From contig NZ_CP016450.1 of assembly GCF_001713395.1 (NCBI RefSeq), positions 620,001 to 684,000 of the forward strand: a stretch of 64,000 nucleotides of DNA, read 5' to 3'. Below, piece after piece: positions 45,042-54,010 of the stretch; the stretch's first letter is position 1; the number at the start of each line of letters is the position of its first letter. The notes beneath the pieces are model-generated. The model did not search any database, had not been told where the DNA came from, and worked only from the letters and a program-made list of their open reading frames with translations. The stretch is from Sinorhizobium sp. RAC02. GTDB lineage: Bacteria > Pseudomonadota > Alphaproteobacteria > Rhizobiales > Rhizobiaceae. Position numbers and translations under genes: made by a program.

Positions 45042-45728
45042 ATGTTCAAAAAGCTTTCTGCCGAATTTCTCGGTACGTTCTGGCTCGTCTTCGGTGGTTG
45101 CGGCAGTGCCGTTCTCGCCGCCGGCTTCCCGGAACTCGGGATCGGTTTTCTCGGGGTCTCCTTTGCCTTCGGCCTGACCGTGCTCACCATGGCCTATACG
45201 GTCGGCGGCATTTCCGGCGGTCATTTCAATCCGGCCGTTTCCGTGGGCCTGACGGTCGCCGGGAAGTTCCCGGCATCGAGCCTCGTGCCCTACATCGTGA
45301 CGCAGGTCGTCGGCGCGATTGTGGCGGCTGCCGTGCTGTACCTGATTGCCTCCGGCAAGGCTGGTTTTCAGGCGGGTGGCTTCGCTTCGAACGGCTACGG
45401 TGACTTGTCACCGGGCGGCTATTCGCTGACGGCGGCGCTCGTCGCCGAAGTGGTGCTGACGGCGTTCTTCCTCATCATTATCCTCGGTTCCACCCACGGC
45501 CGCGCTCCGGTCGGCTTCGCGCCGATCGCCATCGGTCTCGGCCTGACGCTGATCCACCTTGTGTCCATCCCGGTCACCAACACCTCGGTGAACCCGGCCC
45601 GTTCGACCGGTGTGGCGTTCTTTGCGGATACGGCAGCGCTCTCGCAGCTGTGGCTGTTCTGGGTTGCTCCGATCGTCGGCGCCGTCATCGGCGCTGTGAT
45701 CTGGAAGGTCGTCGGCGAAGACGATTGA
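45042..45728 (+). CDS. aqpZ: Aquaporin Z (water channel)
   Basis: 228 residues, closely matching E. coli AqpZ along its length, with NPA boxes HFNPAVS and SVNPARS. The filter residues are conserved: F43 (SFAFGLT), H172 (LIHLVSIP) and the T/R in [10 protein letters not shown]. It should pass water rapidly across the inner membrane. It is a tandem copy of the gene at 44177, which it resembles strongly at both ends (identical MFKKLSAEF starts). The leader has two hairpins, TCGCGC/GCGCGA at 44982-45000 and CCTCGC/GCGGGG at 45006-45021 followed by T5, so an attenuator is possible. A clear terminator follows. Confidence 0.95.
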   Translation: MFKKLSAEFLGTFWLVFGGCGSAVLAAGFPELGIGFLGVSFAFGLTVLTMAYTVGGISGGHFNPAVSVGLTVAGKFPASSLVPYIVTQVVGAIVAAAVLYLIASGKAGFQAGGFASNGYGDLSPGGYSLTAALVAEVVLTAFFLIIILGSTHGRAPVGFAPIAIGLGLTLIHLVSIPVTNTSVNPARSTGVAFFADTAALSQLWLFWVAPIVGAVIGAVIWKVVGEDD

Positions 45729-45740
45729 TCTCTGCGCATA

Positions 45741-45773
45741 AAAAAACCCGCCGTGGCAACACGGCGGGCTTTT
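45741..45773. terminator. Bidirectional rho-independent terminator after aqpZ
   Basis: A 9-bp stem CCCGCCGTG/CACGGCGGG (45747-45755 and 45760-45768) with a GCAA loop has A6 on its left and CTTTT on its right. It lies between convergent aqpZ and MFS genes and fits termination in both directions. Confidence 0.88.
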
Positions 45774-45792
45774 GATTCGCGCCTTTGACGGT

Positions 45793-47097
45793 TCAGACCT
45801 CGTCCTTGCCCGAAAGCAGGATGCAGACCAGCGTGATCACGGCGGCAATGCCGAGGTAGTAGCCGACGAAGGTCATGCCGTAGTTCGCCTGCAGCCATGT
45901 TGCAATGTAAGGCGCAAGCGACGCACCGAAGATGCCGGCGAAGTTGAAGGTGATCGACGAGCCGGTGTAACGCACTTTGGTGGGGAAGGGGGCGGCGAGC
46001 GCCGTACCGATCAGGCCGTAGGTCATGCCCATCAGCGCCATCGCGAGGATGACGAAGACGAAGATGGCCGTTTCGCCGCTGGTCATCAGCGCCGGCAGGA
46101 AGAACGAGAAGATGCCGATCAGCACCGTGGTGGCGATGAGCACTTCGCGGCGGCCAAATTTTTCGGCGAGCTTGCCGGCGATCGGGATGAAGATACCGAA
46201 CAGCACGGAACCCAGGAGCTGGACTTCAAGCGCCTCGACGAACGGGATGCCGAGAACCTTGATGTTGTAGGACAGCAGGTAGGCCGAACCGATATAGAAC
46301 AGCACGAAAGTCGCGAGCGCCACGAACGTGCCGAGCACGAGGCTGCGCTTGTGATTGCGGAAGAGTTCGACGACGGGCACTTCGACCCGTTCCTGCTTCT
46401 CGATGGCCTTCTGGAACGCCGGCGTTTCGGTGATCGACAGGCGAACCCAGAGGCCGACGGCGATCAGGATGATCGATGCGACGAACGGTACGCGCCAGCC
46501 CCAGGCCAGCAGCGATTCCTGCGGCATGACATGCAGCAGCAGCCAGAACACGCCGGAAGACAGGAAGAGGCCGACCGGTGCGCCGAGCTGCGGGAACATG
46601 CCGTACCAGCTGCGCTTGCCGGGCGGGGCATTTTCCGTGGCGAGCAGAACCGCGCCGCCCCATTCGCCACCAAGGCCGAAACCCTGGCCGAAGCGGCAAA
46701 GCGCCAGCAGCAGCGGCGCGAGCACGCCAATCGTTTCATAGGAGGGCAGGAGGCCGATGATCACGGTCGAGACGCCCATGGTCAGGAGTGCCGCGACGAG
46801 TGTCGTCTTGCGGCCCACGCGGTCGCCATAGTGACCGAACACGATGGCGCCGAGCGGACGCGCGAAGAAGGCGATGGAGAAGGTCGCGAAGGACGCGAGG
46901 AGTGCCGTCGTCGGATCGCTGTTCGGGAAGAACAGCGTCGGGAAGACGAGCACGGCGGCTGTCGCATAAACGTAGAAATCGAAGAATTCGATGGTCGTAC
47001 CGACCAGGCTTGCAAAGAGAACGCGTGCCGGGGAGTTGAGCCCGGCGCGGTTGGCATGCGGTGCGGTCGGCGACCCGGAAGCGAGCGTTTCACTCAT
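45793..47097 (-). CDS. MFS transporter, metabolite:H+ symporter (MHS) subfamily
   Basis: 434 residues, twelve helices. The MHS subfamily (ProP, ShiA, KgtP relatives) is shown by SLVGTTIEFFDFYVYATAAVLVFPTLFFP in helix 1, RPLGAIVFGHYGDRVGRKTTLVAALLTMG and GFGLGGEWGGAVLLATENAP. Such transporters import dicarboxylates, shikimate, betaine or proline with protons. The exact substrate is not readable. It is transcribed against the flow of the dcw cluster, so it separates murB-aqpZ from ddl-ftsQAZ. Its start has GAAAGGCACCCCC upstream with a spacing of about 8. Confidence 0.9.
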   Translation of the reverse strand: MSETLASGSPTAPHANRAGLNSPARVLFASLVGTTIEFFDFYVYATAAVLVFPTLFFPNSDPTTALLASFATFSIAFFARPLGAIVFGHYGDRVGRKTTLVAALLTMGVSTVIIGLLPSYETIGVLAPLLLALCRFGQGFGLGGEWGGAVLLATENAPPGKRSWYGMFPQLGAPVGLFLSSGVFWLLLHVMPQESLLAWGWRVPFVASIILIAVGLWVRLSITETPAFQKAIEKQERVEVPVVELFRNHKRSLVLGTFVALATFVLFYIGSAYLLSYNIKVLGIPFVEALEVQLLGSVLFGIFIPIAGKLAEKFGRREVLIATTVLIGIFSFFLPALMTSGETAIFVFVILAMALMGMTYGLIGTALAAPFPTKVRYTGSSITFNFAGIFGASLAPYIATWLQANYGMTFVGYYLGIAAVITLVCILLSGKDEV

Positions 47098-47532
47098 GGG
47101 GGTGCCTTTCTGGTTTTCTTAAGCCGTCTTGGGAGGCAGCGGGCGTCTGATACGTCAACCTATCGGTCAATGAAACAACTAAAGTACGCAAATGGTCGGA
47201 AAATCGTACTTTTCGTGCTTGCTGCAAGGCCCGCCGTTTACGAACGCTGCGTCCCGGTGTTGCTGTCGGGATTGCGCATTCGAAGTCGCTGAATTTCCCC
47301 GTTGCTCTTGCGCCAGCTGCAACTCTCTGATTCCAGAAGAGGAATCGAAGTGTAGTTTTGATTCGGCACAGGAAAATTTGTCCTGAGCCGGGTCAGGTTA
47401 ACGAAAGTAAACGCTTCGTTAACCTTAATGGCGCTCTAGTGGTCCCATCTCGCTCGTCGAGTCGGGCCGGCAGAGCAAATCAGGTCCGCGCAAGCGACGA
47501 GGGGCAATGTGCGGAATACAGTTGGGGGTTCT
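47098..47532. promoter_or_regulatory. 435-bp divergent intergenic region upstream of ddl with a GTTAAC palindrome
   Basis: I see no convincing gene here. GGTTAACGAA at 47396-47405 and TTCGTTAACC at 47415-47424 are perfect 10-bp inverted arms with a 9-base centre, lying 109 bases upstream of the ddl ATG. This may be an operator and could control ddl-ftsQAZ; GTTAAC-type sequences resemble CtrA half-sites but the spacing does not match the classical TTAA-N7-TTAAC arrangement. A short motif TTAATGG follows the right arm. The region must also contain the MFS promoter on the minus strand. Confidence 0.45.
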
Positions 47533-48459
47533 ATGAGCGTAAAGCATGTCGCGATGCTGATGGGTGGTTTTTCGTCGGAACGGCCGGTGAGCCTTTCGTC
47601 GGGGAATGCCTGCGCCGACGCGCTTGAGGCCGAGGGCTATCAGGTTACGCGTGTCGATGTCGGCCATGACATTGCCAGCGTGCTTGCCGAACTGAAGCCG
47701 GACGTTGCCTTCAATGCCCTGCATGGCCCCTTCGGTGAAGACGGCACGATCCAGGGCATCCTCGAATTTCTCGAAATCCCCTATACCCATTCCGGCGTGC
47801 TGGCCTCGGCGCTTGCCATGGACAAGGCGCAGGCGAAGATCATCGCGAAGGCTGCTGGCATTCCGGTTGCCGAACAGCGGCTGATGAACCGATTCGATTT
47901 CACTTCGGCCCATCCGATGAAGCCGCCCTATGTGGTGAAGCCGGTGCGCGAGGGCTCCTCGTTCGGCGTCGTCATGGTCAAGGAAGAGCAGTCGCATCCG
48001 CCGCAGATCATCACCTCGTCGGAGTGGCGCTACGGCGACAGCGTCATGGTCGAGCGTTACATCTATGGTCGGGAACTCACCTGCGGCGTCATGGGCGATG
48101 TGGCGCTGGGTGTCACGGAAGTGGTGCCGCAAGGACACGCCTTCTATGACTATGATTCCAAATATGTGAAAGGCGGCTCGAAACACGTCATTCCGGCGCA
48201 AATTTCACCAAATATTTACCAAAAAATACAAACACTCTCCCTCAAGGCGCATCAAGCGATCGGGTGCCGTGGCGTCAGCCGTTCCGACTTCCGCTACGAC
48301 GATCGTTTCTCCGAGACTGGCGAGCTTGTATGGCTGGAGGTCAACACCCAGCCCGGCATGACCCCTACCTCTCTGGTGCCCGAAATGGCCGTCCATGCCG
48401 GCCATTCGTTTGGTGAATTCTTGAGGTGGATGGTGGAGGACGCGTCGTGTTTGCGTTGA
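47533..48459 (+). CDS. ddl: D-alanine:D-alanine ligase
   Basis: 308 residues, ATP-grasp. It makes D-Ala-D-Ala, the MurF substrate. The N-terminus has [19 protein letters not shown] (substrate-binding Glu and Ser), the centre [16 protein letters not shown] and [13 protein letters not shown], the C-terminus RSDFRYDD and [17 protein letters not shown] with the Mg ligands. It is the DdlB type found in dcw clusters. ATG 47533 follows TTGGGGGTTCT. It overlaps ftsQ by 13 bases. Confidence 0.94.
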   Translation: MSVKHVAMLMGGFSSERPVSLSSGNACADALEAEGYQVTRVDVGHDIASVLAELKPDVAFNALHGPFGEDGTIQGILEFLEIPYTHSGVLASALAMDKAQAKIIAKAAGIPVAEQRLMNRFDFTSAHPMKPPYVVKPVREGSSFGVVMVKEEQSHPPQIITSSEWRYGDSVMVERYIYGRELTCGVMGDVALGVTEVVPQGHAFYDYDSKYVKGGSKHVIPAQISPNIYQKIQTLSLKAHQAIGCRGVSRSDFRYDDRFSETGELVWLEVNTQPGMTPTSLVPEMAVHAGHSFGEFLRWMVEDASCLR

Positions 48460-49367
48460 GCGCCAAGAAGAGCAGGCTGCGCCCCGTCGGGCTTCCGGAC
48501 ACGGAAGCTGGCCGCGTGCTGCCGCGCCCGTTGCGTCGGATCGTCCGTTTCCTGGTCAGCCTTGCGGCCGGCCGCGTTCATATCGCGCGCCATTCGGGCA
48601 GCGTTGCGACTGTCCTGTTTCTCGGTGCGACGGGCCTCTATGGCATGTCGCTCGGCGGCCATTCGCAGGATTTTGCACAGGCGTCGACGACGGCCATCGG
48701 CTTTGCCATCGAGGACGTAAAAGTCTCCGGCAACCGCGAAACCTCCGAAATCGATATACTCGAGCGCCTCGGCCTTGACGGCACGACCTCGCTGGTCGCC
48801 CTCGATGTCAAGGAAGCGCGCCAGAAGCTTTCGGATCTTCCCTGGGTGGAGGACGTCTCCGTTCGCAAGATCTATCCGGGCACGATCGAGATCGCGCTGA
48901 AGGAGCGTGAGGCCTTCGCCATCTGGCAGCATGGCACCGACCTGTCGCTGATCGAGAAGAACGGCAGCGTCATCGCGCCGCTGCGTGACAACAAATTCTC
49001 CAAGCTGCCGCTTTTCGTCGGCCGCGATGCCGAGACTGCCGCCGCCGGTTTTGCCGACGAGTTCGACAACTGGCCGGAAATCAAGTCGCGGGTGAAGGCC
49101 TATATCCGGGTTGCCGGACGGCGCTGGGATCTGCGCCTCGACAACGGCATCGTCGTGAAGCTGCCGGAGCTGAATGTGCCGCGCGCCATGGACGTGCTGG
49201 CGACGCTGGAGGCGGAGCAGGGGCTTCTGGAACGGGATGTCGCCGCTGTCGATCTCCGCCTGGAGGATCGCACCACGGTCCGCCTGACGGAAGGCGCGCT
49301 GGAACGCCGCAATGCGGCGGTCGAGCAAAGGGCAAAGGACCTCAAGAAGGCAGCGAAGCGCACATGA
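48447..49367 (+). CDS. ftsQ: Cell division protein FtsQ
   Basis: 306 residues: basic cytoplasmic N-terminus, one membrane helix (about 54-72), then a POTRA domain ([23 protein letters not shown]) and the beta domain ending at [13 protein letters not shown]. FtsQ links the early and late divisome through FtsB and FtsL. I chose the GTG at 48447, with GGAGG about 7 bases before it and the product starting [10 protein letters not shown], which is usual in rhizobia; a start at 48426 gives seven additional residues. The 3' end overlaps ftsA as ATGA. Confidence 0.92.
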   Translation: MFALSAKKSRLRPVGLPDTEAGRVLPRPLRRIVRFLVSLAAGRVHIARHSGSVATVLFLGATGLYGMSLGGHSQDFAQASTTAIGFAIEDVKVSGNRETSEIDILERLGLDGTTSLVALDVKEARQKLSDLPWVEDVSVRKIYPGTIEIALKEREAFAIWQHGTDLSLIEKNGSVIAPLRDNKFSKLPLFVGRDAETAAAGFADEFDNWPEIKSRVKAYIRVAGRRWDLRLDNGIVVKLPELNVPRAMDVLATLEAEQGLLERDVAAVDLRLEDRTTVRLTEGALERRNAAVEQRAKDLKKAAKRT

Positions 49368-50695
49368 GTATTTTTGGTTCGTCCCATTTCGGCCTGCCGC
49401 GTCTGAAGCCGCTTTCCTCCAAGCGGGCTCACGTCGTTTCGGTCCTCGACATCGGCTCGACCAAGGTCGTCTGCATGATCGGCCGGCTGACGCCGCGTGC
49501 CGAGAGTGAACTCCTGCCGGGCCGCACGCACAATGTCGACGTCATCGGCATCGGCCACCAGAAGTCGCGCGGCGTGAAGAACGGCGTCATCACCGATCTC
49601 GATGCCGTCGAGAGCGTCGTGCGCCTCGCCGTCGATGCCGCCGAGCGCATGGCCGGCCTCACCATTGAAAGCCTCATAGTCAACGTTTCCGCAGGCCGCC
49701 TGCAGAGCGACGTCTACACTGCCACCATCGATCTCGGTGGCCAGGAAGTCGATGCCAACGATCTGCGCAAGGTGCTCGCCGTCGCAGGACAGCAGTCGCT
49801 GCGTCAGGACCGTGCCATCCTCCATTCGCTGCCGACCGGCTTCTCGCTGGATGGTGAGCGCGGCATCCGCGATCCGCTCTCGATGTTCGGGGACGTGCTC
49901 GGCGTCGACATGCATGTGCTGACCGCCGAACGCGCGGCGCTGAAGAACCTCGAACTCTGCATCAACCGCGCGCATCTCTCCGTCGAGGGCATGGTCGCGA
50001 CGCCTTATGCCAGCGGCCTGTCGGCGCTTGTCGACGATGAAGTCGAACTCGGCTGCGCCTGCATCGACATGGGCGGTGGCACGACGACGATATCGGTCTT
50101 TGCGGAAGGCAAGCTGGTGCATTCCGATGCGATCTCGCTTGGCGGCCACCACGTCACCACCGACCTCGCGCGTGGTCTTTCGACCCGCATCGAGGATGCC
50201 GAACGCCTGAAGGTCGTGCACGGTTCTGCGCTGCCGAACGCCGTCGACGAGCGCGATATCGTCACCGTCCCGCCGATCGGCGAGGACGACCGCGACCAGC
50301 CGACCCATGTGCCGCGCGCGCTGCTGTCGCGCATCGTGCGGTGCCGCATCGAAGAGACGCTCGAACTCATTCGCGACCGCATCCAGCGCTCCGGCTTCTC
50401 GCCGATCGTAGGCAAGCGGATCGTTCTGACAGGCGGCGGCAGCCAGCTGACCGGCCTGCCGGAAGTCGCCCGCCGCATCCTCGCCCGCAACGTCCGCATC
50501 GGCCGCCCGCTTGGCGTATCCGGCCTGCCGACGGCGGCGAAGGGCCCGGCCTTTTCGACGGCAGTCGGCCTGATGATCTATCCGCAGGTCGCGGAATTGG
50601 AAGAACACGCTGCGCAGGGCGGCATGCTCTCGCAGCTGACAGGTGGCAGCGGCCGCATAGCCCGTATGGGCCTGTGGCTGAAGGAAAGTTTCTGA
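49364..50695 (+). CDS. ftsA: Cell division protein FtsA
   Basis: 443 residues, actin-like ATPase that tethers FtsZ to the membrane. ATP-binding segments are VLDIGSTKVVCMIG (phosphate 1), CIDMGGGTTTISVF (phosphate 2) and IVLTGGGSQLTGLPEVA (adenosine). The SHS2 (1C) domain lies near residues 90-160, with RDPLSMFGDVLGVDMHVLTA after it. The C-terminal amphipathic helix is RIARMGLWLKESF, the membrane anchor. It is coupled to ftsQ, and ftsZ starts 97 bases downstream, probably with its own promoter in addition. Confidence 0.95.
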   Translation: MSIFGSSHFGLPRLKPLSSKRAHVVSVLDIGSTKVVCMIGRLTPRAESELLPGRTHNVDVIGIGHQKSRGVKNGVITDLDAVESVVRLAVDAAERMAGLTIESLIVNVSAGRLQSDVYTATIDLGGQEVDANDLRKVLAVAGQQSLRQDRAILHSLPTGFSLDGERGIRDPLSMFGDVLGVDMHVLTAERAALKNLELCINRAHLSVEGMVATPYASGLSALVDDEVELGCACIDMGGGTTTISVFAEGKLVHSDAISLGGHHVTTDLARGLSTRIEDAERLKVVHGSALPNAVDERDIVTVPPIGEDDRDQPTHVPRALLSRIVRCRIEETLELIRDRIQRSGFSPIVGKRIVLTGGGSQLTGLPEVARRILARNVRIGRPLGVSGLPTAAKGPAFSTAVGLMIYPQVAELEEHAAQGGMLSQLTGGSGRIARMGLWLKESF

Positions 50696-50792
50696 CGGGT
50701 TTCCCGGCGGCCAGCCGCCGGGAGAGACCGACATCTGAGTTTTGTGAATAGACCGGCTGGGCGAAGCGGCCGGAAACGAAAGGAACACTGGA

Positions 50793-52520
50793 ATGACTAT
50801 CAAGCTGCAGAAGCCGGACATCACTGAGCTGAAGCCCCGCATCACCGTCTTCGGTGTCGGTGGCGGCGGCGGCAATGCTGTCAACAACATGATCACCGCC
50901 GGCCTCGAAGGCGTTGATTTCGTCGTCGCCAACACCGATGCCCAGGCGCTTTCCATGACCAAGGCAACGCGGATCATCCAGATGGGTGTCGCGGTCACCG
51001 AAGGTCTTGGCGCCGGTTCGCAGCCGGAAGTCGGGCGTGCAGCCGCTGAAGAGTGCATCGACGAGATCATCGATCACTTGAACGGCACGCATATGTGCTT
51101 CGTCACCGCCGGCATGGGCGGCGGCACGGGTACGGGCGCTGCTCCAGTCGTCGCACAGGCAGCCCGCAACAAGGGCATCCTGACCGTCGGCGTCGTCACC
51201 AAGCCGTTCCACTTCGAAGGCGGTCGCCGCATGCGGCTTGCTGAAGAGGGTATCCTGGAGCTGCAGAAGTCGGTCGACACGCTGATCGTCATCCCGAACC
51301 AGAACCTCTTCCGCATCGCCAACGATAAGACCACCTTCGCCGACGCCTTCGCGATGGCCGACCAGGTGCTCTACTCGGGTGTTGCCTGCATCACCGACCT
51401 GATGGTCAAGGAAGGCCTCATCAACCTCGACTTCGCCGACGTTCGCTCGGTGATGCGCGAGATGGGCCGCGCCATGATGGGCACGGGCGAAGCTTCGGGC
51501 GAAGGCCGCGCAATGGCCGCCGCAGAAGCGGCGATCGCCAACCCGCTGCTCGACGAAACCTCGATGAAGGGTGCACAGGGCCTGCTAATCTCGATCACCG
51601 GTGGCCGTGACCTCACGCTCTTCGAAGTGGACGAAGCCGCAACCCGTATCCGCGAGGAAGTCGATCCGGACGCAAACATCATTCTCGGCGCAACCTTCGA
51701 CGAAGAGCTTGAAGGCTTGATCCGCGTCTCCGTTGTTGCAACCGGCATCGACCGCGCGGCCTCGGAGGTGGCTGCACGTAATGCTGACTTTCGCAGCCAG
51801 AGCAAGCCAGTAGTTCGTCCGTCCGCCGCCGTTCCGACCCAGACCATCGCGCCTGCTCCGCAGCCGGTCCTGCAGCAGCAGCCCGTCCTCCAGCAGCCGA
51901 TCGTTCAGCAGCCGGCCTTCGACCCGATTGCAGAAGCGATCCGCGCCTCGGAAGAAAGCCTTGAGCGTGAGCTGGCCATTCCGGCAAGCCGCCCGCTCCC
52001 GGTACAGCCGGTTGCGCAGGTTCAGGAAGAAGCCCGCCTGCAGAACCGCCTGTTCTCGGCTCCGGCTGAAACGCCGGTGGTCCAGCGTCAGGCTCCGGTG
52101 CAGCAGCAGCCTCAGCCGGCTCCGGTCATGCAGCAGCGCGTCGAGCCCGCCGCTCCGATCATCCGCCAGGAACCGCAGACCATGCGCATGCCGAAGATCG
52201 AGGACTTTCCCCCGGTCGTGAAGGCAGAAATCGACCACCGTTCGGCTCCGCAGCCGGTCGCACACCAGGAAGAGCGTGGTCCGATGGGCCTTCTGAAGCG
52301 CCTGACCTCGTCGCTCGGCCGCCATGAGGAAGCTCCGGTCGCTCAGGAAGCGGCACCCGCCGCCCAGCAGCAGCGCCGCCCGCTGTCGCAGGAAGCCAGC
52401 CTCTACGCACCGCGTCGCGGCCAGCTTGACGATCACGGCCGCGCCAACCCGCAGCCGCGTTCGCTCGGTGAGGACGACCAGCTGGAGATCCCGGCCTTCC
52501 TGCGTCGCCAGTCCAACTGA
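50793..52520 (+). CDS. ftsZ: Cell division GTPase FtsZ
   Basis: 575 residues. The tubulin-like core is in the first 320 residues: [20 protein letters not shown], the signature [13 protein letters not shown] (about 108-118) and the T7 loop [10 protein letters not shown] with the catalytic Asp. The remaining 250 residues are a Gln/Pro/Ala-rich linker, much longer than in E. coli, with runs such as [18 protein letters not shown], typical of rhizobial FtsZ1. The last residues ([14 protein letters not shown]) are the conserved C-terminal peptide that binds FtsA and other anchors. ATG 50793 has AAAGGAAC upstream. A terminator follows 28 bases after the stop. Confidence 0.96.
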   Translation: MTIKLQKPDITELKPRITVFGVGGGGGNAVNNMITAGLEGVDFVVANTDAQALSMTKATRIIQMGVAVTEGLGAGSQPEVGRAAAEECIDEIIDHLNGTHMCFVTAGMGGGTGTGAAPVVAQAARNKGILTVGVVTKPFHFEGGRRMRLAEEGILELQKSVDTLIVIPNQNLFRIANDKTTFADAFAMADQVLYSGVACITDLMVKEGLINLDFADVRSVMREMGRAMMGTGEASGEGRAMAAAEAAIANPLLDETSMKGAQGLLISITGGRDLTLFEVDEAATRIREEVDPDANIILGATFDEELEGLIRVSVVATGIDRAASEVAARNADFRSQSKPVVRPSAAVPTQTIAPAPQPVLQQQPVLQQPIVQQPAFDPIAEAIRASEESLERELAIPASRPLPVQPVAQVQEEARLQNRLFSAPAETPVVQRQAPVQQQPQPAPVMQQRVEPAAPIIRQEPQTMRMPKIEDFPPVVKAEIDHRSAPQPVAHQEERGPMGLLKRLTSSLGRHEEAPVAQEAAPAAQQQRRPLSQEASLYAPRRGQLDDHGRANPQPRSLGEDDQLEIPAFLRRQSN

Positions 52521-52548
52521 CGCCAGGCCAAACGGCTTTGTAACGGGA

Positions 52549-52575
52549 TGCCCGGACCTCGGTCCGGGCATTTTC
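52549..52575 (+). terminator. Rho-independent terminator after ftsZ
   Basis: TGCCCGGAC pairs with GTCCGGGCA (about 52549-52557 and 52562-52570) around a 4-base loop, followed by TTTTCTATTT. It closes the ddl-ftsQ-ftsA-ftsZ transcript. Confidence 0.87.
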
Positions 52576-52758
52576 TATTTCGCATTTTGTTCAATGGGTT
52601 AGTCGCTCATTGAAGCGTTACAAAGCGAAAGAAACAGTGATTTGTATGACACTGAGGGACCTACTACATTCAGGCTAGGCACAGGAGCCAGTCAGGATTC
52701 GGGTCGCCGGCATCGCCGGAGCATCAAATCACACAGACGTTTGGGCGAACTTTGTCGG

Positions 52759-52830
52759 CGGACGCAGCGCGTCCGGCCAAGGGCTCCGTTGAGCCATGAA
52801 CTATGAATGTCGGCAATGAATGAGCCGACA
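52759..52830 (+). promoter_or_regulatory. Structured 5' leader of lpxC: three consecutive hairpins
   Basis: The 330-base gap 52521-52850 holds the ftsZ terminator at the start and three stems at the end. CGGACGC/GCGTCCG (52759-52775) has a 3-base loop, GGCTC/GAGCC (52782-52795) has a CGTT loop, and TGTCGGC/GCCGACA (52808-52830) has a 9-base loop. The last ends 20 bases before the lpxC ATG. None is followed by a T run, so they look like leader structure, not terminators. The sequence between 52580 and 52750 probably contains the promoter. Confidence 0.5.
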
Positions 52831-52850
52831 GTAAGACAAGGCGAAAGCAA

Positions 52851-53807
52851 ATGACGATGGGTACGCTCGGTTTCCAGACGACGATTTCCAGCCCGGTGAC
52901 GATTGCCGGGACGGGCGTCCATTCCGGCGCGGCTGTGTCGATCACCTTCAATCCGGCCGAGGCCGACAGCGGCATCGTCTTCCAGCGCCTGCACGACGAT
53001 GGCACCGTCAGCGAATACCGCGCGGTCTCTTCGCAGGTCGGCAATACGGACCTCTGCACCGTGCTCGGCTTCTCCACGACAACGTCGATCGCCACGATCG
53101 AGCATGTGATGGCCGCGCTTTATGCGCTCGGCCTCGACAACGTGCTGATCGAAGTGCACGGCGCCGAAATGCCGATCATGGACGGAAGTGCTGCTCCCTT
53201 CATCGATGCCATCGACGAGGTGGGCCTTGTGCCCCTCGCCGTGAAGCGTCGTTACATTCGAATCATCAAGCCGGTTCGCGTTGAAGCCGGTGCCTCCTGG
53301 GCGGAGTTTTCGCCCTATGACGGCACGCGTTTCGAAGTCGAGATCGATTTCGACTGCCCGCTGATCGGCCGGCAGTCGTGGAAGGGTGATTTGTCGCCCG
53401 CCACCTTCCGCAGCGAAATTTCGCGCGCCCGCACCTTCGGCTTCATGCGGGATGTCGAGCGGCTCTGGGCTGCGGGCCTTGCGCTCGGCTCGTCGCTGGA
53501 GAACTCGGTCGTCATTTCCGATGACAACACCGTGATCAATGTCGAAGGCCTGCGTTACGCCAAGGACGAGTTCGCCCGTCACAAGACGCTGGATGCCGTG
53601 GGTGACCTGGCGCTCGCCGGCGCGCAGTTCATCGGCTGCTACCGTTCCTATCGCGGTGGCCACAAGATGAACGCCTATGCGCTGAAGGCGCTGCTCAGCG
53701 ATCGCACGGCCTATGAAGTCGTCGAAGCCGCCGCACCGCGCTCGCGCGTCGGACAGCGGGAACTGATCGCCGTCAACGCGCCGGAATTCGCGCCCTGGTC
53801 TCTTTGA
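52851..53807 (+). CDS. lpxC: UDP-3-O-acyl-N-acetylglucosamine deacetylase LpxC
   Basis: 318 residues, zinc amidase, first committed step of lipid A synthesis. The zinc ligand H85 is in TIEHVMAAL, the other ligands are the His and Asp in RHKTLDAVGDLALAG, and the general-base region is RGGHKMNAYAL. TGVHSGAAV near the N-terminus is also diagnostic. ATG 52851 is used; ATG 52857 is two codons later. It usually sits downstream of ftsZ in proteobacteria. LpxC level is normally tightly controlled by proteolysis; here a folded leader may add another layer, which is inference. Confidence 0.95.
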   Translation: MTMGTLGFQTTISSPVTIAGTGVHSGAAVSITFNPAEADSGIVFQRLHDDGTVSEYRAVSSQVGNTDLCTVLGFSTTTSIATIEHVMAALYALGLDNVLIEVHGAEMPIMDGSAAPFIDAIDEVGLVPLAVKRRYIRIIKPVRVEAGASWAEFSPYDGTRFEVEIDFDCPLIGRQSWKGDLSPATFRSEISRARTFGFMRDVERLWAAGLALGSSLENSVVISDDNTVINVEGLRYAKDEFARHKTLDAVGDLALAGAQFIGCYRSYRGGHKMNAYALKALLSDRTAYEVVEAAAPRSRVGQRELIAVNAPEFAPWSL

Positions 53808-53821
53808 AGATATTCAAAGTG

Positions 53822-53859
53822 CTACAGCGCCGCGTCATAAATGACGCGCGGCGCTGTAG
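53822..53859. repeat. Intergenic hairpin between lpxC and bamD
   Basis: CTACAGCGCCGCGTCA and TGACGCGCGGCGCTGTAG form an imperfect 16-bp stem with a TAAA loop and a two-base bulge. It is followed by a C/T-rich stretch but no true T run, so it may be a weak terminator or a dispersed palindromic element; similar 'CTACAGCGCC' hairpins occur between genes in rhizobia. The rest of the 203-base gap probably holds the bamD promoter. Confidence 0.6.
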
Positions 53860-54010
53860 GGTGGTTTCTCCTGCTTCTTTCCAGGCACCTCCGCCATAAA
53901 AATGCGTTAATGCGCCGGCATGGCGTTGCGGTCTTCACACATTTGGAGATAAAACGCGGGGCGCGTGTGCGGCCCGTCCGCATGGGGCGCCGTTGAACTG
54001 GGATTATCAC

